Shown here: piece after piece, positions 33,004 to 40,199 of the stretch
Layout of the letters: every line of letters starts with the position of its first letter
Numbering within the stretch: the stretch's first letter is position 1
NCBI RefSeq assembly: GCF_003932855.1
Contig: NZ_RQYZ01000016.1
Location: 1 to 50,550 of the forward strand
Length of the DNA stretch: 50,550 bases
Source of the DNA: Tessaracoccus sp. OH4464_COT-324
GTDB lineage: Bacteria; Actinomycetota; Actinomycetes; Propionibacteriales; Propionibacteriaceae
Reading direction: 5' to 3'
The notes under the pieces: generated by a model
Database searches by the model: none
Told to the model about the DNA's origin: nothing
What the model saw: only the letters and a program-made list of their open reading frames with translations
Made by a program: the position numbers and the translations under genes

Positions 33004-33387
33004 CTAGTTGAGGATGCGCGTAGCGAGCGCTTGCACGACCTGGCATTGAGGCTGGACCTGGTTGGTGAGCGCGATGAGCACCTGGTGCAGCATCTTCAGT
33101 ACTTCCGGGGACTTACTGCCGTGGAAGTCCCGGTCGAGCCGCTGGGCGGCGCGCAGCGCCAGCGGGGTGGCCTGCCCGGATTCTTCGCCGAGAAGCTGGG
33201 ACTCTACGTGGTTGGCGCTGTTCGAGCCGCGGTCCCGGAGTTTGTGGGATGTCGATAGCGCGCCCTGACACGTGCTCAGCGGAGCCGGTTCGCCACCCGG
33301 AGCCCATCCAGGCATAGGCTTGAGGCTGGGGGAGCGCTGGATGGTCTCCCAAAGTTTCTCGACGATTTCGCGGACGCCGTTCTTCAT
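33004..33387 (-). CDS. Small hypothetical protein
   Basis: 127 residues, no recognised family. Starts MKNGVREIVEKLWETIQRSP; a low-complexity middle is followed by a helical C-terminus (SPEVLKMLHQVLIALTNQVQ). No signal peptide or membrane helix. No ribosome site is evident before the ATG at 33387, and another frame overlapping the 5' end is also open, so the start may differ or an upstream part may have been lost. A terminator 15 nt after the TAG supports real transcription. It lies in the accessory stretch next to decayed genes. Confidence 0.45.
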   Translation of the reverse strand: MKNGVREIVEKLWETIQRSPSLKPMPGWAPGGEPAPLSTCQGALSTSHKLRDRGSNSANHVESQLLGEESGQATPLALRAAQRLDRDFHGSKSPEVLKMLHQVLIALTNQVQPQCQVVQALATRILN

Positions 33388-33491
33388 TTTGGACTTTGCG
33401 GTTGCTCAAAAAGGTTCGGATTGGGCACGAGTTCTAGGCATTTCAGTCCTTTCTTTTCCGGGATGATTAAGTGCATATTCCGAAGCCAGGG

Positions 33492-33497
33492 TAGGAT
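33492..33497 (+). promoter_or_regulatory. -10 box for the frameshifted lipoprotein gene
   Basis: TAGGAT, 6 nt, ATG (33504), the leaderless pattern used elsewhere in the window. Confidence 0.4.
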
Positions 33498-33503
33498 CAG
33501 AGC

Positions 33504-34082
33504 ATGCGAAAAAGGCTTGTGGGAATTGGTTTGGCTATGCTGGCGCTCGTGGGCTGCGGGAGTGGGGAATGGGGCGCGGACGCGCCAGCTCCCCCGCCTC
33601 CCGCGACCCCCAGCGCAGCTCAAGAGGCTGATATTCCGAACGTCGAGGTCCCGAGCCCAGAGGCCCCTCTGGCGGATGGGCCGACGACGCGCGCCCAAAA
33701 TTGTGGCCGACCCCGGCCTCGTGGCAGCGATGGAGTGTGAGCCGGTCGACCCGGGGTTGATCGAGCGGGGGCATTTTGACATTGGTACTCCGACTCGCGC
33801 CGTTCAGGTTGAGATCGGCGAGGGGCTAGCGGGGGGGGCGAAATCTGGTGGCTCGTGGCATACGACATGCCAAAGGACGATTCATACCCTGCGCGAGTTC
33901 GAACCTGGATCAGCAATGCCCCCGGCCTGGCCGAAGTGAGGGAAGGGGAGTGGCGAGATGGGAAATGGATCGAGGTCTACCCGACTGGCAATACCCCCTG
34001 GCTGAACGTTCACTGGGATGCAGGACGCTTGGCCAGGGGGCAGGCCGCGCTCACTAAGGCGCTTGAGTGTCTCAGCGAGTGA
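33504..34082 (+). pseudogene. Lipoprotein gene interrupted by two compensating frameshifts
   Basis: The N-terminal 60 codons encode a lipoprotein signal (MRKRLVGIGLAMLALVGCGS, lipobox LVGC) and a Pro-rich linker, then the frame runs into a TGA at 33738. Coherent coding sense continues in the next frame from about 33690 (APKIVADPGLVAAMECEPVD), and returns to the original frame at an eight-G run (33832-33839), continuing with EIWWLVAYDMPKDDSYPAR to the TGA at 34080-34082. Reconstructed length is about 190 residues. The two shifts cancel out. Either the gene is decayed, the G tract is slippery or phase-variable, or the sequence has errors. Function of the intact protein is unknown. Confidence 0.6.
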
Positions 34083-34450
34083 TTACCACGCGAAGGCGGT
34101 CTTCGAACCCTCGCATCCCGGAGTCGGACCCGAGTAGGTGACGCGCATCGTCGAGGCCGGGTTGCCGATGCAGATCGCCGCCGAGCAGCGCTGCGACCCG
34201 ACCTTGAGGTTGTCCCCGTGCCCGTAGCCGAGCTTCGTCAGCGTACCGACCGGGGCACGATTTTAGCTGTCGCGCCCAGCTCGCAGTTGCTACTCCGCAG
34301 AGTGGTGGTCCGAAGCCAGATCCAGTTCTTTCCCTGGTGGACCCCTCGGCGCAACTCCACGCGAAAGCTGTGCGTGCTGAACTCCGAAATGCTATCTTTG
34401 CCCGCGAAACTCACCGAATAGGGATTGATCCTATCGCCAGCATTTGCCAT
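34083..34450 (-). pseudogene. Small gene with a single frameshift, product unknown
   Basis: From ATG 34450 (AAGGAAAG 5 nt upstream) the frame reads MANAGDRINPYSVSFAGKDS and continues to GATAKI, then stops early at 34238. From the same region another frame continues with RAPVGTLTKLGYGHGDNLKV and ends GCEGSKTAFAW with TAA at 34083-34085. Adding one base near the AAAA or CCCC runs at about 34248-34262 restores a protein of about 122 residues. Four Cys in the second half suggest a secreted, disulfide-bonded product, but no signal peptide is seen. Its stop abuts the stop of the convergent lipoprotein gene with no gap. Confidence 0.5.
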
Positions 34451-34710
34451 GGTTCTTTCCTTATCAATTGTTCCTCCTTCCCCGACCCGGGCTTGGGTCA
34501 GGTGCTCTCTTAGATGGGACCGACCTGCGCATCTAGGTGTGATGTCCGGTCGGGTTGGTGTGGTTCGTGTGGTGCGGGCGTGTAAGGCGAGGGCCTCCTG
34601 TGGTGGAAATGGGGCTGTACAGAAGCCAGCACCTCCGTCGGGGAAGCTTTCGTGTCCCGCACTACCCGTTCGAATGCTGTTTTGATATCACGAACCCGAC
34701 TGAGGCTGAC
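34451..34710. other. Gene-poor stretch left of the transposase remnant
   Basis: No convincing gene. It has GT/GC-skewed sequence around 34540-34610 that looks like mobile-element end or junk DNA, but no clear inverted terminal repeats or target duplications were found by eye. Confidence 0.4.
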
Positions 34711-34882
34711 CCGGGTCGTGGTCGAGGGCTGGGCCTTCAAGAAGTTCTACCCTGCAGAAGCAGGCCGCCTCGCCGCGCTACCGGGCCGGGTCCACCTCTA
34801 CAATCACCACAGGCCCCACTCCGGGATCGGGAAGAAACCACCGATCACGAGGCTGAACAACCTGACTGAACATCACACCTAG
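34711..34882 (+). mobile_element. IS481-family transposase remnant (C-terminal end)
   Basis: In-frame residues VEGWAFKKFYPAEAGRLAAL and VHLYNHHRPHSGIGKKPPIT then RLNNLTEHH form the C-terminal end of an IS481-type DDE transposase (the YNHHRPHxxxGxxPPIxRLNNL motif is diagnostic). The N-terminal DNA-binding part and most of the catalytic core are missing, so it is inactive. Its TAG stop overlaps the AGGAGG ribosome site of the next gene. Confidence 0.8.
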
Positions 34883-34894
34883 GAGGTGACCGGT

Positions 34895-36121
34895 TTGAGA
34901 GCATTGGAGCCCGTTGCGGAGCATCCCTGGTTTTCGGGGGCACTTTTGACTTTGCTCGCCGGCTTCGTCTGGTTGGTTGCCGATCACACCGTGGCCCTGG
35001 TGATGCTGCTGTTGGGTTGGGCGCTGATCGGCGGCACCGGGTTCTTGAAGATGATCTCCCGAAGATCCAACGCGGTATATGTGCGCGCCGTCTACCGCAA
35101 GGCGAATGACCGCCGGGAGCTTCGCGACGATGAGACCGCTTACACGTTTGTCTGGCCCTTCGACGAGCCCCCCGTGGTGGGCAGCTGGGTGACCCTTCCG
35201 GCGCGGGGCCGAGTCAGACGCGGCGTGATCGTGGGGCCCGGATCCAGCGCGGATTACGCAGGCAATATCCTTCCGGTACGTTCCGTCCTGGCCGATCGGG
35301 CTCTGGTAGCTGCGCCGGAGACGAGCCACCTTCCGCCGGTAGAGCTGGATCTGCCAGCCCAAGAGCCCTGGGGAGAGCTAGTGAACAAGGCGGAAGTGGC
35401 TTATCCGCACCGGCACATCACCGAGCTGGTCACCGCATGTGGATTGCGCGGCATTGATCTTCCCCCGGAGCCGATTTGCGTCGACATTCGCGATGCCGTG
35501 CTGGCCCCGACCGCTGATGAGCGTTATCCCGCTGTGATGATTGATGGCATGTGGGTGGGCAATCTCCTTCGGACAACGACGGAGCTGTCCGCCGAATTGC
35601 GTCGGCTAGCCGACCAAGGTCTGGGGCTGAAGGTCGGGCTGACGCTCTCCGCCTCCGACGGCAGCGAAATGAGTGACCCACGGCTGACCGTCCGATTCCC
35701 CAAACCAGACGAGGTAGCGGCCCCAGAGGGGCTGCCGGAGGGCGAGTTCGTTCTCCTCCCCCGAGGGAAGCGCTTGCACATCCTGGGCGAAACGGATCAT
35801 GCCGAGGCTCTTGTCGGTTTGCTTGACGGTTCAGGGCAACGGCGAGTCGCCGCGGAACTATTCCTGCTGGATGAAGCTGCGCAGCGCGCGCGGAAGCCGA
35901 CGGTGGGGGTGCGGATCGGGGGGAAGCCGGTTGGCTGGCTTGGCCCCGCGTCCGGGGCGCATTTCGTCCCGATCATCGAGGCCTGCGCCAGCCGGGGGCT
36001 GGCGGTGTGTTGCCGGGCGCTCGTGCTGGGCAATCATCTGAAGTCCGACGTGGTGCTGGAAAGCGCTCGGGCCGGAGAACTGAGCGAGGACTGGATCCTC
36101 CACAACGTTTATCGACGGTGA
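34895..36121 (+). CDS. Membrane protein with duplicated HIRAN-like C-terminal modules
   Basis: 408 residues from TTG 34895, chosen because AGGAGG ends 9 nt upstream; the in-frame GTG at 34886 is too close to that site. Two N-terminal hydrophobic helices (within about residues 12-55) precede a soluble part. Two segments look alike: about residue 212 onward (VMIDGMWVGNLLRTTTELSAEL) and about 345 onward (TVGVRIGGKPVGWLGPASGA, then HFVPIIEACASRGLAV), both with a 'V-I-x-G-x-x-VG-x-L' start. The second resembles HIRAN-type modules of actinobacterial proteins, but this is a weak match. Function unknown. The upstream DNA comes from an IS remnant. Confidence 0.65.
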   Translation: MRALEPVAEHPWFSGALLTLLAGFVWLVADHTVALVMLLLGWALIGGTGFLKMISRRSNAVYVRAVYRKANDRRELRDDETAYTFVWPFDEPPVVGSWVTLPARGRVRRGVIVGPGSSADYAGNILPVRSVLADRALVAAPETSHLPPVELDLPAQEPWGELVNKAEVAYPHRHITELVTACGLRGIDLPPEPICVDIRDAVLAPTADERYPAVMIDGMWVGNLLRTTTELSAELRRLADQGLGLKVGLTLSASDGSEMSDPRLTVRFPKPDEVAAPEGLPEGEFVLLPRGKRLHILGETDHAEALVGLLDGSGQRRVAAELFLLDEAAQRARKPTVGVRIGGKPVGWLGPASGAHFVPIIEACASRGLAVCCRALVLGNHLKSDVVLESARAGELSEDWILHNVYRR

Positions 36122-36358
36122 GGGCGGCGAGTGATGAGAACCACTCACGTAGGGCGAAAAAATGGCGGCTGGGAACCCCGCCCAGGGCCGTGCACACTGA
36201 CTGCGAGAGGCACACCTCCGACCGGATTCGGCCGCCTTGCCGCCGGGTTGATTCGCTTGATTCAGGTGATCGCTTCAGCCGAGTTACTGGTTCTGCACCC
36301 GGGCCTTTAGTAGCTTCTTCCCGAAGCTTGATTGGAGCATCAGGAATTGGGAGGGAAA
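36122..36358. other. Intergenic region
   Basis: No gene is evident. A small GAGTG/CACTC hairpin lies at 36129-36146 just after the preceding stop; the rest shows no strong motif apart from the GGGAGGG ribosome site near 36350. Confidence 0.35.
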
Positions 36359-36871
36359 ATGACAGAAACGATGATTCACGCCGCTGTGCCGCCGAAACCC
36401 AAAAAGAAACTTGGTAGGGCAGGGACGGCAGCCATTATTGGGACGGCTGCGCTATTCATCGGATACTCTGCGGGGAACAACGATGCGCCTGGGCCGCGAG
36501 CGGCGAGTGTCCCGACTGCCTTCCGCACAGTCGAAGTGACTCGGACCCCCGAACCCGTTGTGTCCACCGTAACCGCGTACGCGACCGTGGAAGTGACCGT
36601 TGAGTCAACGGTGACGATCACCGAGCCCCCCGTCGCTCCGGCGCAGCCGGTTCCAGTCGCCGCTCCCGTTGAGCCGGAACCGGAGCCGCTCACGTCTGAG
36701 CCCGAGCCGGCACGGGAAGCGACGCGGAGAAAACCGGAGCGTGAGAAGAAAACGAGCTACAAGAACTGCGATGAGGTGCGCAGGGCGGGGGCGGCGCCGC
36801 TCTACGCGGGCCAGCCGGGTTACAGCAGGAAGCTCGACCGCGACAAAGATGGGGTGGCCTGCGACGAGTAG
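36359..36871 (+). CDS. Membrane-anchored Excalibur-domain protein
   Basis: 170 residues. A Lys-rich start (PPKPKKKLGRAG) and one hydrophobic segment (about 28-45) suggest a membrane anchor or signal. It is followed by a low-complexity linker of Thr/Val then Pro/Glu (VEPEPEPLTSEPEPAREATR), and a C-terminal Excalibur Ca2+-binding domain: YKNCDEVRRAGAAPLYAGQP, then KLDRDKDGVACDE with the conserved Cys pair and DxDxDG loop. Such domains occur in extracellular actinobacterial proteins. GGGAGGG 6 nt before the ATG at 36359. Partner unknown. Confidence 0.85.
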   Translation: MTETMIHAAVPPKPKKKLGRAGTAAIIGTAALFIGYSAGNNDAPGPRAASVPTAFRTVEVTRTPEPVVSTVTAYATVEVTVESTVTITEPPVAPAQPVPVAAPVEPEPEPLTSEPEPAREATRRKPEREKKTSYKNCDEVRRAGAAPLYAGQPGYSRKLDRDKDGVACDE

Positions 36872-36881
36872 ACCACGAGAA

Positions 36882-36909
36882 GGGGGAGGAGCCGTAGGGC
36901 TCCTCCCCC
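36882..36909. terminator. Strong hairpin between convergent genes
   Basis: GGGGGAGGAGC pairs with GCTCCTCCCCC (11 bp) around a 6-nt loop. Serves the Excalibur gene and perhaps the convergent secreted-protein gene. Confidence 0.7.
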
Positions 36910-36943
36910 CGGTTGAGGATCGTCGTGGAGGTCTTCCGGGAGG

Positions 36944-38203
36944 TCACCTCGGCGGCGGGTTCTTCCTGAGCCTGTCGACGCTGATTGAGCCGCCCGGCTC
37001 CTGCACCGCGGTGTCGATCGTGACGAAGTTGAACGTCTGCATTTCGGCCTTGACGGTCTTCGCTCGGGAAAGGCCGATACCTGGGAAGTAGGACCCGCCA
37101 TCCTTCATCTTCATCAGCTCGTCGGTGACGCGCACCCCCACCTCAGGATAGTAGTCACCGCCGATCTGGAGCAGATACTGCGCCTTCGAGCGGTCGTCCG
37201 GACCCTTCGGATTGTTACGCACGAGCCGCGCGTCAATGGCGACGTGCACGGCCTCGATGTCAGCGGTATTCCACTTCATCTCCTTGCCCCAACCATGGAA
37301 CACCAAGCCGTTGCGGGGAGGCAGCACGACGCGTTTCGCTCCGTCGAAGCGGATGTCGGCTCTGGGGATGTGCGGGTTGCCGGTGAGCGAGTGGTTGTAG
37401 ACGGCGCCGTCAATGCTCTGCGTCTGGACGTGCACCCATTTGCCCGCCTTGGTCAGCACGTGCATTCTGATCTGGCTCAACTCCACGCGCGTGTTGGTGG
37501 CCGCGTTCTTCGGGCCGGGCGTGATCGTCAGCCAGGGCACGACCGCGTTCCACAGTTTGTCGGATCGGTAGTTCCCGTGCACCAGATTGTTTTTCCAGTA
37601 TCCGGGGGTGTTGCTGCCGCGCGGGTTGTTGCCCATCACGACGTAGCCCGGGCCGACCATGCGCCCGGCGGAGCCGTCACCAAGAACGGCGTCGTTCTTC
37701 AGCTCCATGTCCTTGACCATGACATCGACGTAGTCGGCGTTTTGCTGTCCTTGGCCGGAGTTGCCCCCACCGGGGCCCGAGCCGTTTCCTTGCCCCGGCC
37801 CGGCGGAGTTCTTGCCGACGACGATCACCGGGTCGCTGTAGGCCGTCATGATGAGTCCGGTCCTGGGGTCGCGCACGCGCTCGCCGTAGATGAGCTGCTT
37901 GCCCTCGTCCTCCTTCGTAGGAACGTAGGTGGCCTGGTATCCGTTAGGCACCTCGTGTCCGTCGCGCAGCCGGAATCCGTGGTAAGGCACGCCGTGACCG
38001 TAGTCGCCAGTGACCCGGGTCACCGGCTCGCCGACGCGCACCACCTTGCCAGGCGGGCCGAACTGAGGCTTCCGGTTGATGGGCATGCCCTGAGTGTTGA
38101 CGCAGGGCGGGGGAGGGGGATCTGCTTTCGAGGGGCTCGTGCTCAGCACCAGGCTGGCCGTGATCGCACAGGCGACCATGATCTTGTAACCGATGTTTCT
38201 CAA
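36944..38203 (-). CDS. Large secreted protein of unknown function
   Basis: 419 residues. TTG start with AAAGGAG 7 nt upstream gives a good Sec signal peptide (MRNIGYKIMVACAITASLVL, probable cleavage after SKA). Mature N-terminal region (about 30-128) resembles an Ig/SH3-like repeat of surface proteins (GYQATYVPTKEDEGKQLIYG); then a Gly/Gln/Asn/Ser linker (about 132-155) and a 260-residue C-terminal domain rich in Trp, Tyr and beta strands (GYWKNNLVHGNYRSDKLWNA, LVFHGWGKEMKW). No known catalytic motif was found. A TTGCCA -18 nt- TAGGGT promoter lies upstream. Isolated gene in the accessory stretch. Confidence 0.8.
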   Translation of the reverse strand: MRNIGYKIMVACAITASLVLSTSPSKADPPPPPCVNTQGMPINRKPQFGPPGKVVRVGEPVTRVTGDYGHGVPYHGFRLRDGHEVPNGYQATYVPTKEDEGKQLIYGERVRDPRTGLIMTAYSDPVIVVGKNSAGPGQGNGSGPGGGNSGQGQQNADYVDVMVKDMELKNDAVLGDGSAGRMVGPGYVVMGNNPRGSNTPGYWKNNLVHGNYRSDKLWNAVVPWLTITPGPKNAATNTRVELSQIRMHVLTKAGKWVHVQTQSIDGAVYNHSLTGNPHIPRADIRFDGAKRVVLPPRNGLVFHGWGKEMKWNTADIEAVHVAIDARLVRNNPKGPDDRSKAQYLLQIGGDYYPEVGVRVTDELMKMKDGGSYFPGIGLSRAKTVKAEMQTFNFVTIDTAVQEPGGSISVDRLRKNPPPR

Positions 38204-38259
38204 TCTTGGCTCCTTTGCCTAGGGGACCGGATTCGACTCCGGTCGGTCTCCCTGAACAA

Positions 38260-38289
38260 ACCCTAAGAGAAGCCTGAAATGCTTGGCAA
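38260..38289 (-). promoter_or_regulatory. Promoter of the secreted-protein gene
   Basis: On the minus strand TTGCCA (38289-38284), 18-nt spacer, TAGGGT (38265-38260). The leader then contains an inverted repeat GACCGGA/TCCGGTC (38225-38244) just before the ribosome site. Confidence 0.6.
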
Positions 38290-38334
38290 GGGGTATCGGA
38301 AAAATTGTTCCGCTATCTTGCGCCGTAGGGCAAT

Positions 38335-38358
38335 CAATCCGCTGGTCAATCCGCTGGT
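38335..38358 (+). repeat. 12-bp tandem repeat
   Basis: Two perfect adjacent copies of CAATCCGCTGGT in the intergenic region between map and the secreted-protein gene. Confidence 0.7.
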
Positions 38359-38383
38359 GTGTGCGTACTCCGCGGGAAAGACT

Positions 38384-38416
38384 AGCCGCCCGGATGGTTG
38401 ACCTCTCCGGGCGGCT
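38384..38416 (-). terminator. Terminator of map
   Basis: AGCCGCCCGGA pairs with TCCGGGCGGCT (11 bp) around an 11-nt loop, ten nt after the map stop, followed on the minus strand by AGTCTTTCC. Confidence 0.65.
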
Positions 38417-38426
38417 GATCTGTGAG

Positions 38427-39275
38427 TTACTCAGGAAGAGTTAAGATTTCGGCGCCGTCATCGGTGACGACGATGCTGTGCTCGAACTGCGCACACCACG
38501 ACTTGTCCAACGTGGTTACGGTCCAACCGTCATCCCACACCTCGGACTCGTAGTTGCCGAGGGTGAGCATGGGCTCGATCGTGAACGTCATTCCCTTCTC
38601 CATCCGGGTGTCGAGCAGGGGCTCGTCGTAGTGCAGAACCACCAATCCGGAGTGGAACTGGGTGTGCACCCCGTGGCCGGTGTAGTCGCGCACCACCCCG
38701 TAGCCGAAGCGTTTCGCGTAGCTCTCGATCACGCGCCCGATCACCGAGAACGGCCTGCCCGGCCGAACGGCCTTGATTCCGCGATTCAGCGCCTCCTGGG
38801 TGCGCTCGGCAAGCAGGCGATGCTCCTCGGAAACGTCGCCGCACAGGAACGTGTAGCAGTTGTCGCCGTGCACCCCGTCGTAGAAGGCGGTGCAGTCGAT
38901 CTTCACCAGGTCGCCGTCGCGCAGCGGACGAAGATCCGGGATGCCGTGGCAGATGACCTCGTTGACCGACGTGCACACCGACTTCGGGTACCCGCGGTAG
39001 CCCAGCGACGACGGGTAGGCCCCGTGGTCGAGCATGTACTCGTGCGCGATCCGATCCAACTCGTCCGTCGTCACGCCGGGACGCACCGCCTTACCGGCCT
39101 CGTGCATCGCCCGGGACGCGATGCGCCCGGCGATGCGCATCCGCTCGATGACGTCCTCGCTTTGGACATGCGACCCGGTGTACGGGGTGGGTGCTTCCTT
39201 GCCGACGTATTCCGGGCGCGGAATGGAGGCGGGAACCGAACGGATGGGGGTGATCTGATGCGGAGTGATGGTCAC
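38427..39275 (-). CDS. map: Methionine aminopeptidase, type I
   Basis: 282 residues. Removes the initiator Met from nascent proteins. Dinuclear metal ligands are all visible: the two Asp in [17 protein letters not shown], His in [10 protein letters not shown], Glu in [10 protein letters not shown], and Glu in [11 protein letters not shown]. An N-terminal extension of about 35 residues (with [12 protein letters not shown]) resembles the longer actinobacterial form that carries an SH3-binding-like segment. GTG start 6 nt after TAGGCT on the minus strand; probably leaderless. Confidence 0.96.
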   Translation of the reverse strand: MTITPHQITPIRSVPASIPRPEYVGKEAPTPYTGSHVQSEDVIERMRIAGRIASRAMHEAGKAVRPGVTTDELDRIAHEYMLDHGAYPSSLGYRGYPKSVCTSVNEVICHGIPDLRPLRDGDLVKIDCTAFYDGVHGDNCYTFLCGDVSEEHRLLAERTQEALNRGIKAVRPGRPFSVIGRVIESYAKRFGYGVVRDYTGHGVHTQFHSGLVVLHYDEPLLDTRMEKGMTFTIEPMLTLGNYESEVWDDGWTVTTLDKSWCAQFEHSIVVTDDGAEILTLPE

Positions 39276-39281
39276 CGCCCC

Positions 39282-39287
39282 AGCCTA
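39282..39287 (-). promoter_or_regulatory. -10 box for leaderless map
   Basis: TAGGCT on the minus strand, 6 nt before GTG 39275, just inside the gap after the upstream gene. Confidence 0.5.
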
Positions 39288-39291
39288 CCGC

Positions 39292-40140
39292 TCAAGCCAA
39301 CGCAATGCTGTTCATGGCCCCTTCGACCTCGCCGATGGACTCGGGGTGGTCAATGGTGGCCGTGCCCACCGCCACCGCCAGCTCGTCCGGGCGCCCCAGC
39401 TCCGCGACATAGATGTACACCACATCGCCTTTCACCCAGTCGGCCCGGTCCACAAGCACGTTCGCCTTCAGGAACCAGCCGGACTTCCCGCCCACCGACC
39501 AAGCCTCGTCCACCAGAACCTCCTTGCCCGTGAAGTCGTCGTAAAGCCACGACGAGGCCATGCAGCTGAGAATGTTGTGCGCGGCCTTCTTGGGATCCGA
39601 GAACCCGTCGGACTTCTTAACGGCCCCCACATCCACGCCGGCCACCCAGTTGGCGGTGATTCGTTTGGTGGTGGAGTTCTGCTCCACCATCCACGGCATG
39701 TAGTCCTTGTTGTCGTTCCAGCCTCGGCTTGTCGGGGCGACGATAGACAGCCCGCCGCCCAGCATCCGGCCGTCCGATTGGATGACGGAAACAGGGGTCC
39801 CGCGATTCGGGCAATGCTCGGGTCGGCCGCCCTGCGGCGGCGGCTCGGGCGTCGGTGAGGAGGACATCTCGTTCCACGGTTTGACGGTGGGACGGTCGCT
39901 GCGCTCGTCCTCCAACGCCGAGAGCCTGTCCTCCCCGCGCGGCAGCAGGAGGACCCCGGCGACGCCCAACGCCACGGCGGCCACGAGGGCTATAGCCACG
40001 ATCACCCAGCGCCCAGAGGAACCCTGCTCTGGAGGCTGTTGCGGGTACCCCTGCGAGGGAGAATATCCCCCAGGGCCGGTGGGTGGAGGCGGGCCGTAGC
40101 TGTGGCCAAAGTAACTGTTGTCGTTGGGCGGGTAGCTCAT
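39292..40140 (-). CDS. Proline-rich, single-pass membrane protein of unknown function
   Basis: 282 residues. Cytoplasmic N-terminus rich in Pro/Gly/Tyr/Gln (GYSPSQGYPQQPPEQG), one transmembrane helix (about residues 45-66, WVIVAIALVAAVALGVAGVLLL), then an extracytoplasmic domain with two Cys (HCPNRG and LSCMASS) that may form a disulfide. The C-terminal block (about 110-282, with SDGRMLGGGLSIVAPTSRGW and HPESIGEVEGAMNSI) resembles uncharacterised actinobacterial membrane proteins. Leaderless start: TAGAAT ends 7 nt before the ATG. Divergent from glnA2. Confidence 0.8.
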   Translation of the reverse strand: MSYPPNDNSYFGHSYGPPPPTGPGGYSPSQGYPQQPPEQGSSGRWVIVAIALVAAVALGVAGVLLLPRGEDRLSALEDERSDRPTVKPWNEMSSSPTPEPPPQGGRPEHCPNRGTPVSVIQSDGRMLGGGLSIVAPTSRGWNDNKDYMPWMVEQNSTTKRITANWVAGVDVGAVKKSDGFSDPKKAAHNILSCMASSWLYDDFTGKEVLVDEAWSVGGKSGWFLKANVLVDRADWVKGDVVYIYVAELGRPDELAVAVGTATIDHPESIGEVEGAMNSIALA

Positions 40141-40147
40141 GGAGCCA

Positions 40148-40153
40148 ATTCTA
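40148..40153 (-). promoter_or_regulatory. -10 box for the leaderless membrane-protein gene
   Basis: TAGAAT on the minus strand, 7 nt before ATG 40140. Confidence 0.45.
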
Positions 40154-40199
40154 TTGACGCTCGAAGGTCACCACCGTGAAGGTTTGGCAGACTGAGGTC

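Noticed and set aside
36332-36358. Upstream ATG for the Excalibur-domain gene
   Set aside because: The ATG at 36359 has GGGAGGG at proper spacing, the earlier one does not.
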